The notes under the pieces: model-generated
What the model saw: only the letters and a program-made list of their open reading frames with translations
Database searches by the model: none
Told to the model about the DNA's origin: nothing
Shown: one piece after another, positions 8,245-15,451 of the stretch
Layout: each line of letters opens with the position of its first letter
How positions within the stretch are numbered: position 1 is the stretch's first letter
Position numbers and translations under genes: made by a program
Source: Rubrivirga sp. SAORIC476
Lineage (GTDB): Bacteria > Bacteroidota > Rhodothermia > Rhodothermales > Rubricoccaceae
NCBI RefSeq assembly: GCF_002283555.1
Contig: NZ_MVOI01000006.1
Span: 393,325 to 451,978 of the forward strand
Reading direction: 5' to 3'
DNA: 58,654 nucleotides

Positions 8245-8412
8245 CTACGCGGTGTAGCCTGGGATCTGGCACGTCCAGGTACACGTCGTGCGCGTCTCGG
8301 CCGGTTCGATGGTGCGCGAGGAGCACACCACGTCTGTGGTGTGCGGTGCACGCCGAGGCTCGGCAGTCAGGAGGGCGGCCACGGCCGCGGTGAGAGACAG
8401 GAACAGAGACAT
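8245..8412 (-). CDS. candidate RiPP precursor peptide (Cys/Thr-rich tail)
   Basis: Fifty-five residues from the ATG at 8412, preceded by the C/T-rich leader usual in this window. Residues 1-17 (MSLFLSLTAAVAALLTA) are hydrophobic. The remainder holds three Cys (30, 44, 48) and many Thr/Ser, notably DVVCSSRT and TRTTCTWTCQIPGYTA at the end. It is 63 bp upstream of the YcaO cyclodehydratase on the same strand, the expected position for its substrate, and Cys/Thr/Ser are the residues such enzymes cyclise. The hydrophobic start is unusual for a leader peptide and looks more like a Sec signal or membrane anchor. Alternative: a small secreted Cys-containing protein unrelated to modification. The frame stays open upstream to about 8487, but this ATG fits best. 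Confidence 0.6.
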   Translation of the reverse strand: MSLFLSLTAAVAALLTAEPRRAPHTTDVVCSSRTIEPAETRTTCTWTCQIPGYTA

Positions 8413-8450
8413 GGTGAGGGTGGCTGGTGAGTACAGGTGAGTCGGGCCAT

Positions 8451-8467
8451 GCCCTGGTATCCAGGGC
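8451..8467 (-). promoter_or_regulatory. small hairpin in the leader of the precursor gene
   Basis: Seven-base arms GCCCTGG/CCAGGGC with a three-base loop, centred about 45 bases before the precursor ATG. If transcribed it would form in the 5' untranslated region; a regulatory or stabilising role is possible but unproven. Confidence 0.35.
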
Positions 8468-8599
8468 CCGTGTTGGCCGACCCGCACTGCGCACGGCCCG
8501 GCGTGGGTCGGGATCTGTGCCGGGAAGTCCCGAGCCTCTCCGGGTCTCGCTCACCCGAGGGGAGCCGTTCTGCAGGGCGCCACCGCGCCTCCAAACAAT

Positions 8600-8637
8600 G
8601 AGCCCTCCTCCGTGCCACCACGCACGGGGGAGGGCTC
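8600..8637. terminator. strong 38-bp hairpin between the FGE-like gene and the precursor gene
   Basis: Sixteen-base arms with one G-T wobble (GAGCCCTCCTCCGTGC at 8600-8615, GCACGGGGGAGGGCTC at 8622-8637) and a CACCAC loop. In the minus direction it is followed by CATTGTTTGG. It probably ends transcription of the FGE-like gene about 210 bases upstream, or attenuates reading into the precursor gene. Confidence 0.6.
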
Positions 8638-8848
8638 GGGACGGGGTACAGCGCCCGCCCACTGCGAACTCATCGGGGGGACGCTGACGTCGCCAGCCAG
8701 AGGCGGAGACATCGGACGCCCCCGGACACGGAGGATGCAGTGAGCGCAGCCTACCCGGGGGCCGGGCAGGAGCGGTATCCCGTCATTCCGCCAATCCGCC
8801 TCTCCGTGGGGACGCCTGTAGGCGGCTGGTCGCGGCTACGGCTGCGTG

Positions 8849-9826
8849 CTATCGGGCAGCCACTCCCGCCTCGGGCAGGTCGCGGGCACACCGGAAGCCG
8901 ACATGCGCGAACGACGACTCCGGGGTCGCGTGGCTCCGGGCGCTGACGCGGTAGCCGTGGCAGTACGACGGGTGGCAGAGGAACGAGCCGCCTCGCTGGA
9001 CGCGCTCCGGCTCGCCCGCGGTGCTCGCCATGCCGAGGCTGACGCCGCCGTCGGGGCCGAGCGGGTAGGGCTGGTACCAGGAGGCCGTCCACTCCCAGAC
9101 GTTGCCGCCCAGGTCGGTCAGGCCGAGGGGCGTCGCGCCGAAGGCGCCGACCGGGCTGGTGCCATCGCGGTATCCGTCAGATCCGTCATCGCCGGCAGGG
9201 AAGGAGCCGGTCCAGGTGTTGGCGCGGGCCCGGCCGCCCTCGTCGAGGGCGTCGCCCCATGCGTAGGGGCTGCGGTCGTCGCCCGCGCCGCGTGCGGCGT
9301 GCTCCCACTCGACCTCGGTGGGCAGGCGCCCGCCGTCCCACGTGCAGAACGCGACCGCGTCCGTCCACGAGACCTGCGTGACGGGGTGGTCGTCGGGCGC
9401 CTCGGGACCCTCCGGGCCGCGAGGCTGGCGCCACGTCGCGCCGGGCACGAGGCCCCAGGAGCCCTGCGTCTGGTCCATCACCGCGCCATCGCCGAAGGCC
9501 TCGGCCTGTGTGTCGAAGCCCGTCGCCTCGACGAAGGCGCGAAAGCGGGCGACGGTGACGGGCGAGCGGTCCAGCAGGAAGGGCGAGACCTCGGCCGCGA
9601 AGACGGGCTTCTCGTGCGGCATCCCGCCCTCGCCCGGCAGCACCCCGATGCGCGTCGTCCCGCCCGGCACGTAAGCCATCCCCTCGGGCACGGTCACGCC
9701 ATCCGGGACGGTCAGGTCGACGACAACCGTGTCGGCGGCGGCGGGTGTCGGCGCCTCGGTGGGCGCGTCGGCGCAGGCGCCGAGGCCGAGGCCGAGGACG
9801 AGCAGAAGAGCGAGGCGGTGTGACAC
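8849..9826 (-). CDS. formylglycine-generating-enzyme (SUMF1) family lipoprotein
   Basis: About 325 residues from a GTG at 9826; a TTG at 9865 would add 13 residues before the signal sequence and is less likely. The start gives a lipoprotein signal (SHRLALLLVLGLGLGAC, lipobox Cys18), so the protein is probably lipid-anchored outside the cytoplasm. The SUMF1 fold is clear: YVPGG, DHPVTQVSW, LPTEVEWEHAARG, NVWEWTASW and GFRCARD. RGGSFLCHPSYCHGYR keeps the C-x4-C pair (Cys284 and Cys289) that binds copper and does catalysis in true FGE, which converts Cys in sulfatases to formylglycine. Many Bacteroidota SUMF1 lipoproteins (GldJ/GldK) lack these cysteines. No sulfatase lies in the window. Its closeness to the peptide-modification locus may be chance. 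Confidence 0.82.
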   Translation of the reverse strand: MSHRLALLLVLGLGLGACADAPTEAPTPAAADTVVVDLTVPDGVTVPEGMAYVPGGTTRIGVLPGEGGMPHEKPVFAAEVSPFLLDRSPVTVARFRAFVEATGFDTQAEAFGDGAVMDQTQGSWGLVPGATWRQPRGPEGPEAPDDHPVTQVSWTDAVAFCTWDGGRLPTEVEWEHAARGAGDDRSPYAWGDALDEGGRARANTWTGSFPAGDDGSDGYRDGTSPVGAFGATPLGLTDLGGNVWEWTASWYQPYPLGPDGGVSLGMASTAGEPERVQRGGSFLCHPSYCHGYRVSARSHATPESSFAHVGFRCARDLPEAGVAAR

Positions 9827-9925
9827 GACGGGGGAACGGGGGAGGCCCGAAGATCGCACGCGCAAGCGTCCGGTCTCCAGTTTCCGCTGGCTCGCGCCCG
9901 GTTGCGTGTGCAGCTTCGTCCCGCC

Positions 9926-11068
9926 ATGCCCCCACCGAACGGTTCTCCTGCATCCCGAGCGTCGCCGTCGGCGAGCCGGCCGTCAGGGCCCAGAGGTCGG
10001 AAAATCATCCACGTCGACATGGACGCGTTTTTCGCGTCGGTGGCGCAGCGCGACGACCCGTCGCTACGCGGCCTCCCGGTCGTCGTCGGCGGGCGGAGCG
10101 GGCGGGGTGTGGTCGCGGCGGCCAGCTACGAGGCTCGCGTGTTCGGCATCCACAGCGCCATGCCGATGATGCACGCGCGGCGCCGCTGCCCGGACCTCGT
10201 CATCGTGCCGCCGGACGGCGCGGCGTACCGCGAGGCGAGCGAGCAGGTCCGCGCCATCTTCGACCGCTACGCCGAACTGGTGGAGCCGCTGTCCATCGAC
10301 GAGGCCTACCTGGACGTGACCGAGCCGCTGACGGGCCCGGCCTCGGGGACGCTTGTGGCGCAGGCCATCCGCGCCGAGATCGTCCAGGCGACGGGGCTGA
10401 CGTCCAGCGCGGGCGTCTCGTTCGGGAAGTTCCTCGCCAAGACCGCCTCGGGGATGGCCAAGCCCGACGGCCTCCGCGTCATCACGCCCGAGGAGGCGCC
10501 CGGCGTGCTGGCCGACCTCGCCGTCGAGGACTTCCACGGCGTCGGCCCGGCGACGGCGCGTCGGCTCCGTGCCCTCGGCATCGAGACCGGCGCCGACCTG
10601 CAGGCGCGCTCCGAGGACGAAATGCGCGAGGCGCTCGGCAAGGTCGGCGGGTGGCTCGCGCGCGTCGTCCGCTGCCAGGACGACCGGCCGGTGCGCCCGC
10701 ACCGCGTCCGCAAGTCGGTCGGCACCGAGCGGACGTTCCGGCGCGACGTGCGCGGCGCGGAGGCTCTCGCCGAGAAGCTGGTGCCCATCGCGGAGGAACT
10801 GGCTCGCCGCCTCGCGCGCCACCGCCTCGCCGGGCGGACGGTCACGCTCAAGCTCAAGAGCGCCGACTTCCAGATCACGCAGCGCAGCGCCACGCTTCCT
10901 GGCCCCGTCGCCACCGAGGCGGAGTTGATGGGCGTCGGCCTGGCGCTGCTTCACCGGCCCGCGCCCCCGAAGGGCGCCCTTCGTCTCGTCGGGCTCACCA
11001 TTTCGGCGCTGGTGCCCGCCGACGGCGGGCGGCAGCTCGTCTTTCCATTCGCCCTGCCCGGCGCCTGA
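9926..11068 (+). CDS. dinB: DNA polymerase IV (Y-family, translesion)
   Basis: A 380-residue Y-family polymerase for lesion bypass. Metal-binding Asp31 lies in IIHVDMDAFFASV, with Asp125/Glu126 in PLSIDEAYLDV. The little-finger domain follows KSVGTERTF. The C-terminal RQLVFPF fits a beta-clamp binding motif. The ATG at 9926 is chosen over the TTG at 9902 because it follows the usual cc-ATG context; either way a non-conserved Ser/Pro-rich extension of about 25 residues precedes the catalytic domain. The gene diverges from the FGE-like gene across about 100 bp and converges with a lipoprotein gene five bases after its stop. No LexA-type operator was recognised. Confidence 0.95.
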   Translation: MPPPNGSPASRASPSASRPSGPRGRKIIHVDMDAFFASVAQRDDPSLRGLPVVVGGRSGRGVVAAASYEARVFGIHSAMPMMHARRRCPDLVIVPPDGAAYREASEQVRAIFDRYAELVEPLSIDEAYLDVTEPLTGPASGTLVAQAIRAEIVQATGLTSSAGVSFGKFLAKTASGMAKPDGLRVITPEEAPGVLADLAVEDFHGVGPATARRLRALGIETGADLQARSEDEMREALGKVGGWLARVVRCQDDRPVRPHRVRKSVGTERTFRRDVRGAEALAEKLVPIAEELARRLARHRLAGRTVTLKLKSADFQITQRSATLPGPVATEAELMGVGLALLHRPAPPKGALRLVGLTISALVPADGGRQLVFPFALPGA

Positions 11069-11073
11069 CGCCG

Positions 11074-11640
11074 TTACCAGAGGAAGGGCGATTCCACCGT
11101 CACCTCCGCCTCGGGGGCCCGGCGGACCGGGACCGGCGGCCCGTCCGGGCGCTCGTACGCGATCCGCCCGGTCGCCAGCGCGTCGAGGAAGAAGTCGGCG
11201 ACGCTGGCGGAGTCTTGGGCGACGAACGTGGGCGGCGGCTCGCCCGCGAGGGGCGTCAGCCAGAACGTGTCCGCGATCAGGTCGACGGTGGCGGTCTCGC
11301 CCGGCGGGATAGCCAGCGAGTCGGGCGGTCCGGCACGGCGGACGTAGAACGGGATCGTGGTGTCGGCCGTGACGAGGACGAAGCGCCCGCCCGGCCCGGC
11401 GCCCTCGATGTGCCCGTCGCGGAGGTTTTCGCCGCCGCGGACGACGACGAACGGCCGGTCGGTCTCGTTCTCGATCACAGCGCGGACCTCGACGGTCCGG
11501 AACGGCATGTGGAGCAGCAGTTCCCGCTCCGGGGCATACGCGACCACAGTCGCCTCCGTCCACAGGGCCCCGGCCGTTGGCGGCTCCGTGGCGCAGCCGG
11601 TCGCGAGGAGGCCGATCAGGACGGCGACGCGAGGCTGCAT
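11074..11640 (-). CDS. hypothetical lipoprotein
   Basis: A 188-residue protein with a short lipoprotein signal (MQPRVAVLIGLLATGC, Cys16). The mature part looks beta-rich: EVRAVIENETDRPFVVVRGG and GETATVDLIADTFWLTP suggest an immunoglobulin-like or cupredoxin-like fold, but no family is recognised and no catalytic motif is seen. It starts four bases after the stop of the DoxX-like gene on the same strand, so the two are probably translationally coupled. Function unknown. Confidence 0.8.
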   Translation of the reverse strand: MQPRVAVLIGLLATGCATEPPTAGALWTEATVVAYAPERELLLHMPFRTVEVRAVIENETDRPFVVVRGGENLRDGHIEGAGPGGRFVLVTADTTIPFYVRRAGPPDSLAIPPGETATVDLIADTFWLTPLAGEPPPTFVAQDSASVADFFLDALATGRIAYERPDGPPVPVRRAPEAEVTVESPFLW

Positions 11641-11644
11641 TCGC

Positions 11645-12013
11645 CTAGAGCGGCAGGTGCGCGCTGCGGCCGTACATCACCACGAGCGCCAGCAGCAGGA
11701 GCCCTGCCGGAGGCGCCACCTTCTTCCATTCGCCGTGCTCGCCGTGGGCGATCATCGCGGCCACCATCACGCACGCCAGCCCGAACGCCGCCCACGGCAC
11801 GAGGCCGCCCATCCCGATCAGCAGCGGCAGGATCAGGCCGACCGCGCCGAGCACCTCAGACAGCCCGATCGCCTTGATCGAGAGCGGTCGGTAGGCCGCG
11901 AGGACGCCCATCGTAGGGAGCAGGGCCTCCTTGGGCTTCGCGAGCTTGAGCCCGCCGACGGCGAGGAAGACGACGGCGAGAACGACCTGGAGAATCCAGA
12001 GGACGACAGACAT
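11645..12013 (-). CDS. DoxX-like integral membrane protein
   Basis: A 122-residue protein from the ATG at 12013. Four hydrophobic helices (about 4-22, 46-64, 70-88, 97-115) and GGLKLAKPKE after the first helix match the DoxX-like family. The family is small, membrane-embedded and mostly of unknown function, sometimes linked to quinone or thiol redox. It precedes a lipoprotein gene by four bases, indicating an operon. The divergent GlsB-like gene begins about 105 bp away. Confidence 0.85.
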   Translation of the reverse strand: MSVVLWILQVVLAVVFLAVGGLKLAKPKEALLPTMGVLAAYRPLSIKAIGLSEVLGAVGLILPLLIGMGGLVPWAAFGLACVMVAAMIAHGEHGEWKKVAPPAGLLLLALVVMYGRSAHLPL

Positions 12014-12117
12014 GATCGGGCGGCGGGGGACGGGATGGTAACGCCTCTCTCGGCGGCGGTGAACCTTTCGGGCGCCGGGACAGTACGCAGAGCCCCTCTT
12101 ACCCGACCCCACTCCCT

Positions 12118-12378
12118 ATGATTACTGGTCTCATCTTCTGGATCGTCGTCGGCGCCATCGCCGGGTTCCTCGCGGAGAAAATCATGAAGGCCGACATGGG
12201 CCTCGGCATGAACATCGTCGTCGGCATCGTCGGCGCGCTCATCGGCGGTTTCCTGATCACCCAGGTCCTCGGCTTCGGGGACGGCGAGGGCCTGATCGAG
12301 AGCATCGTCGTGGCCACGCTCGGCGCAGTCATCCTGCTCTGGGCCATCAACAAGTTCAAGGAGTCGAAGGCGGCCTGA
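12118..12378 (+). CDS. GlsB/YeaQ/YmgE family stress-response membrane protein
   Basis: Eighty-six residues with three glycine-rich transmembrane helices: LIFWIVVGAIAGFLAEKIM, MNIVVGIVGALIGGFLI and IVVATLGAVILLWAI. This matches the transglycosylase-associated protein family, whose members are small, often stress-induced and of unclear biochemical role. The start is ATG directly after CTCCCT. It is followed by a very strong hairpin terminator and is probably monocistronic. Confidence 0.9.
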   Translation: MITGLIFWIVVGAIAGFLAEKIMKADMGLGMNIVVGIVGALIGGFLITQVLGFGDGEGLIESIVVATLGAVILLWAINKFKESKAA

Positions 12379-12397
12379 CCGTCTCTGCTCTCCGTTT

Positions 12398-12432
12398 CGC
12401 GGGCGGCCCGGCACCTCGCCGGGCCGCCCGCG
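12398..12432 (+). terminator. hairpin terminator after the GlsB-like gene
   Basis: Fifteen-base perfect arms (12398-12412 and 12418-12432) around ACCTC, followed by TTCTGT, 19 bases after the stop. Very stable GC-rich stem. Confidence 0.8.
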
Positions 12433-12461
12433 TTCTGTCGCGCCCACCCCTCGACCCGCCC

Positions 12462-13145
12462 GTGCGTCCGCTTCGTCTGTTCTGGCCTCTCGTCCTCGTC
12501 CTCGCCCTCGGCGCCTGTGGCGACGAGCCCGCCGACCCGGCCGAGACCGTGGCCGTCCCGGAGGCCGATGTCGAGCGCTTCCGCGCCGAGGTCTTCCGCG
12601 AGACGATCGACCTCGACGCCGACCTCGCCCAGCTGGAGGCCGAGGCGGCCGCGCTCGACTCGGTGGGACAGGCCGCTTACGCGCCCGTCCTCGACCGTCT
12701 CCGCGCCGACCGCCGCCGCCTCGAGGTCCGTCTCGACAGCCTCCGGCCGACGCCGCCGGTCCGGTTCGACTCGACCCGGGCCGAGGTCCGCGCGCAGACC
12801 GAGCGCCTCGCGGAGGCCGTCCGGCGCGCTCGCTACGACGCCGCGCCGTCGTTCGAGGCGCTTCGCACCGCCGCCACGCGCGGTCTGGCGGGCCTCGACG
12901 CCCGCCTCGGCACCCTCCGCGCCGCGGCCGGGGCCGACACGACAGGCCGCCGCCTCGGGCTCGTCGACTCGCTCGCCGCCGATCGCGCTCGCCTGACCGA
13001 ACGCCTGCGCGCCTATCCGGACACGTCGGACACTCAGTTCCCGCCGTTCCGCCAGTCCGTCACGGACGGCATCCGCGCGCTCGAGCGCCGCGCCGACGCG
13101 CTGGCGGCCGACTCGGTCCGCGTTGCGCCGACGCCGGACGCATAG
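12462..13145 (+). CDS. hypothetical coiled-coil lipoprotein
   Basis: A 227-residue protein from a GTG start, with a lipoprotein signal (RLFWPLVLVLALGAC, lipobox Cys19). The rest is rich in Arg, Ala, Leu, Asp and Glu with repeated leucine spacing, e.g. DLDADLAQLEAEAAALD and RLRADRRRLEVRLDSLRP, predicting long helices and coiled coil in the periplasm. No family is recognised. It follows the strong terminator after the GlsB-like gene, so it has its own promoter. Function unknown. Confidence 0.78.
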   Translation: MRPLRLFWPLVLVLALGACGDEPADPAETVAVPEADVERFRAEVFRETIDLDADLAQLEAEAAALDSVGQAAYAPVLDRLRADRRRLEVRLDSLRPTPPVRFDSTRAEVRAQTERLAEAVRRARYDAAPSFEALRTAATRGLAGLDARLGTLRAAAGADTTGRRLGLVDSLAADRARLTERLRAYPDTSDTQFPPFRQSVTDGIRALERRADALAADSVRVAPTPDA

Positions 13146-13184
13146 CACGCCATTCCGGCACGGGCACCGCGTCGCCGGAATCGG

Positions 13185-13778
13185 CTACCACCAGAACGCT
13201 TCTTCGTCGCCGAAGGCGTCCGTGTGGACGGCGTGGAACGTGCCCGTGATCTGGACCTCCGCGCCCGTCGGTGCTGCGAGGGCGTCGAGTTCGAGGCCTC
13301 GCATCGAGAACGAGCCCCAGGCGTGCTCGGCGTCGAGCGAGTCGAGCGTGAGCGTCCCGTCGCCCGTGTAGTAGAAGCCTGTCCGTCCGCCGGTGCCCCC
13401 TGTCTGAGCCGGGTCGATGTAGACGCCGATGAACGCCTCCTTCGGAGGCGCTCCGCCCGGGTTGACGGCCGCCAGCGAATACGTTCCGGGCGAGACGGCC
13501 ACCCCGTCGTAGGCGAAGCCGACCGCGGGTGCCGTGAGCCCATTCGACAGAGGGGGCGTCCCGAGCACCATCGCAAACGTGTTGCCGCTCTCGGCACTCA
13601 CATAGGTACCGAAGTGGGCCTCGTCCCGCTGCTCCTCAACTCCGTCGCCGACGCGGAGCGTGAACGTGCTGGGCTGCAGCGCCCCGTCGAAGGGCGCCGC
13701 CGCGTCGCAGGCGCCCAGGGCGAGGAGGACGGCGAGCCCGGGGAGAGCCCGGGCGATCGATGACATCAGCGGGCGCAT
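13185..13778 (-). CDS. hypothetical lipoprotein
   Basis: A 197-residue protein from the ATG at 13778, with a second possible start at 13766. Signal SIARALPGLAVLLALGAC ends in a lipobox Cys. The mature part is beta-rich with repeated short motifs (TFTLRVGDG, SPGTYSLAAVN, FYYTGDGTLTLDSL, GAEVQITGTFHAV), similar in style to small Bacteroidota lipoproteins that report on metal or calcium additions, but no family is assigned. It ends close to a convergent lipoprotein gene and lies just after the phosphohexomutase gene on the same strand. Confidence 0.75.
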   Translation of the reverse strand: MRPLMSSIARALPGLAVLLALGACDAAAPFDGALQPSTFTLRVGDGVEEQRDEAHFGTYVSAESGNTFAMVLGTPPLSNGLTAPAVGFAYDGVAVSPGTYSLAAVNPGGAPPKEAFIGVYIDPAQTGGTGGRTGFYYTGDGTLTLDSLDAEHAWGSFSMRGLELDALAAPTGAEVQITGTFHAVHTDAFGDEEAFWW

Positions 13779-13843
13779 CGGACAGGGGCGAGGAAGGGCA
13801 ACGTCGGCCTGGAGGAGGAGGCCGGACGGATCGACCAGGCAGC

Positions 13844-15256
13844 TTAGGCGTCGCCTTCGACGAACCCGACGCCCCACGCCACGAGCGCGTCGGCAGCGTC
13901 CTGGCTGGCGGCCTCCGAGTACACCCGCAGCACCGGCTCCGTGCCCGATGCGCGGAACATCAGCCAGCCGCCGTCGACGCGGAACTTGAAGCCGTCGATG
14001 GTCTCGGTCGCCGTCACCGGCTTGCCGTCCACCGTAGCGAGGCCGTCGCCGGAGAGCTGTGCGAGGACCGCCTGCTTGCGCGCCTCGGTCGTGTGGAGGT
14101 CGGTGCGGCTCTGGTAGTGCGGCCCGAACTCGTCCATCAGCTCGCGGACGAGGCCCGAGAGGGTCCGCTCGCGCTTGACCATCATCTCGACGACGGTGAG
14201 GCCGATGAACAGGCCGTCGCGCTCGGGGAGGTGGCCCTTGACGGCCATCCCGCCCGACTCCTCACCGCCGACCAGCACGTCGCCCTCGACCATCATCGGC
14301 CCGACGTACTTGAACCCGATCGGCGTCGTGTGGACGGTGAGGCCGTACGCCTCGCCCATCCGGTCGAGCATGTCGGTCGTGGAGAACGTCTTGACGATGT
14401 CCCCACGGAGGCCCTTCTCCTCGTGGAGGTACTTGACGAGCAGCGCCAGGATCTTGTGGGAGTCGACGAAGGCGCCCTCTTCGTCCACCAGCCCGATCCG
14501 GTCTGCGTCGCCGTCCGTGGCGAGGCCGACGGCGCAGTGGCTCGCCGGGACCGCCTCCAGCAGGGCGCCGAGGTTGCGCTCGATGGGCTCCGGCGCCTGG
14601 CCGTGCATGCCGGGGTTGAGCTCGTGGCCCAGCTCCACGACGCGCGGCTTGCCGAGAAGCTCGGTCACCACGCTCTGCCCAGCGCCGTACATGGCGTCAT
14701 AGGCGACGCGCGTGCCCGCTTCCTTGATGGCCTCCACGTCGATCTTCTCGCCGAGCAGCCCCGTGTAGGCCGTCTGGAGGTCGAACGTCTCGATCAGCGC
14801 CTCGTCGCAGAGGTCGCCGAACTCCTTGATCTTGAACCGGCCCTTGGCGTTCGGCAGCTCGGCCTCCACCTCGGCGATCATGGCGGGCGTCGCCGGGCCG
14901 CCGACGTGCGACTTGATCTTGAAGCCGTTGTACTCGGGCGGGTTGTGGCTCGCCGTGATGACGATGCCTGCCGTGGCGCCGCGGTCGGCGGTCGCCCAGG
15001 AGACGGCGGGCGTCGTCGCGAAGCTGTTGGCGAGGGCCACCCGGACACCGGCCGAGGCGAACACGCACGCGACGTGCTTCGCGAAGGCGGCGCCCTGGAA
15101 GCGCGTGTCGTAGCCGATCACGACCGAGCCGTCGCCCGCGTCCTGCTGCTGCACCCACGCGGCGGTCGCACGGGCCACCCGAGTGAGGTTGTCGAACGTG
15201 TAGTCCTCGGCGATGACGGCGCGCCAGCCGTCCGTTCCGAATGTGATCTCGCGCAT
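13844..15256 (-). CDS. phosphoglucomutase/phosphomannomutase family protein
   Basis: A 470-residue alpha-D-phosphohexomutase interconverting hexose 1- and 6-phosphates. All four active-site loops are present: phosphoserine Ser103 in TASHNPPEYNG, the magnesium loop DGDADR (248-253), the sugar loop GGEESGG (330-336) and the phosphate loop RASGTEP near the C-terminus. The length matches bacterial phosphoglucomutase/phosphomannomutase. Substrate preference cannot be read from sequence alone. A TAGCTTCG box lies 38 bases before the ATG. It appears monocistronic. Confidence 0.9.
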   Translation of the reverse strand: MREITFGTDGWRAVIAEDYTFDNLTRVARATAAWVQQQDAGDGSVVIGYDTRFQGAAFAKHVACVFASAGVRVALANSFATTPAVSWATADRGATAGIVITASHNPPEYNGFKIKSHVGGPATPAMIAEVEAELPNAKGRFKIKEFGDLCDEALIETFDLQTAYTGLLGEKIDVEAIKEAGTRVAYDAMYGAGQSVVTELLGKPRVVELGHELNPGMHGQAPEPIERNLGALLEAVPASHCAVGLATDGDADRIGLVDEEGAFVDSHKILALLVKYLHEEKGLRGDIVKTFSTTDMLDRMGEAYGLTVHTTPIGFKYVGPMMVEGDVLVGGEESGGMAVKGHLPERDGLFIGLTVVEMMVKRERTLSGLVRELMDEFGPHYQSRTDLHTTEARKQAVLAQLSGDGLATVDGKPVTATETIDGFKFRVDGGWLMFRASGTEPVLRVYSEAASQDAADALVAWGVGFVEGDA

Positions 15257-15294
15257 GGGGAAGAGCGGGTGAGAGCGTGCCCTGCGGGCCGCGG

Positions 15295-15302
15295 CGAAGC
15301 TA
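15295..15302 (-). promoter_or_regulatory. TAGCTTCG promoter-like box for the phosphohexomutase
   Basis: Minus-strand TAGCTTCG, 38 bases before the start codon; identical to the box before the propeller kinase and to the one before folP on the plus strand. Confidence 0.4.
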
Positions 15303-15451
15303 CGGCCGGGGGCTGATGAGCCGGGGTGAATCTGCCATCCCCGGCTGCCGAAGGCGTGTCACGGGGACAGGGGGGCGAGGCTCGGGGTTCAGGGTTTGCG
15401 AAGACCGGACCCGGGCGGCCCCGGCCTCCGACTCCTGAACGCTGTGCCGAT

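Larger units (their letters stand above)
8413..8848. other. 436-bp non-coding stretch upstream of the precursor gene
   Basis: No convincing gene in either strand. It holds a 38-bp hairpin (8600-8637) and a 17-bp hairpin (8451-8467) about 40 bases before the precursor start. No TAnnTTTG-like box with good spacing was found before the precursor. A 53-codon minus-strand frame from 8712 was considered and rejected. Confidence 0.6.

Noticed and set aside
8245-8412. Precursor peptide as an FGE substrate
   Set aside because: The peptide lacks the C-x-P-x-R or S-x-P-x-R motif needed by FGE; CSSR does not fit.
8551-8712. 53-codon minus-strand frame as a second precursor peptide
   Set aside because: It spans the 38-bp hairpin, has a single Cys and no Cys/Ser/Thr-rich tail; no leader or start context supports it.
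9926-11068. Link between dinB polymerase and the DinB-family protein at 32902
   Set aside because: The names coincide only; folds and sequences are unrelated.
13760-15316. 518-codon plus-strand frame
   Set aside because: Shadow of the phosphohexomutase, which has all active-site loops.
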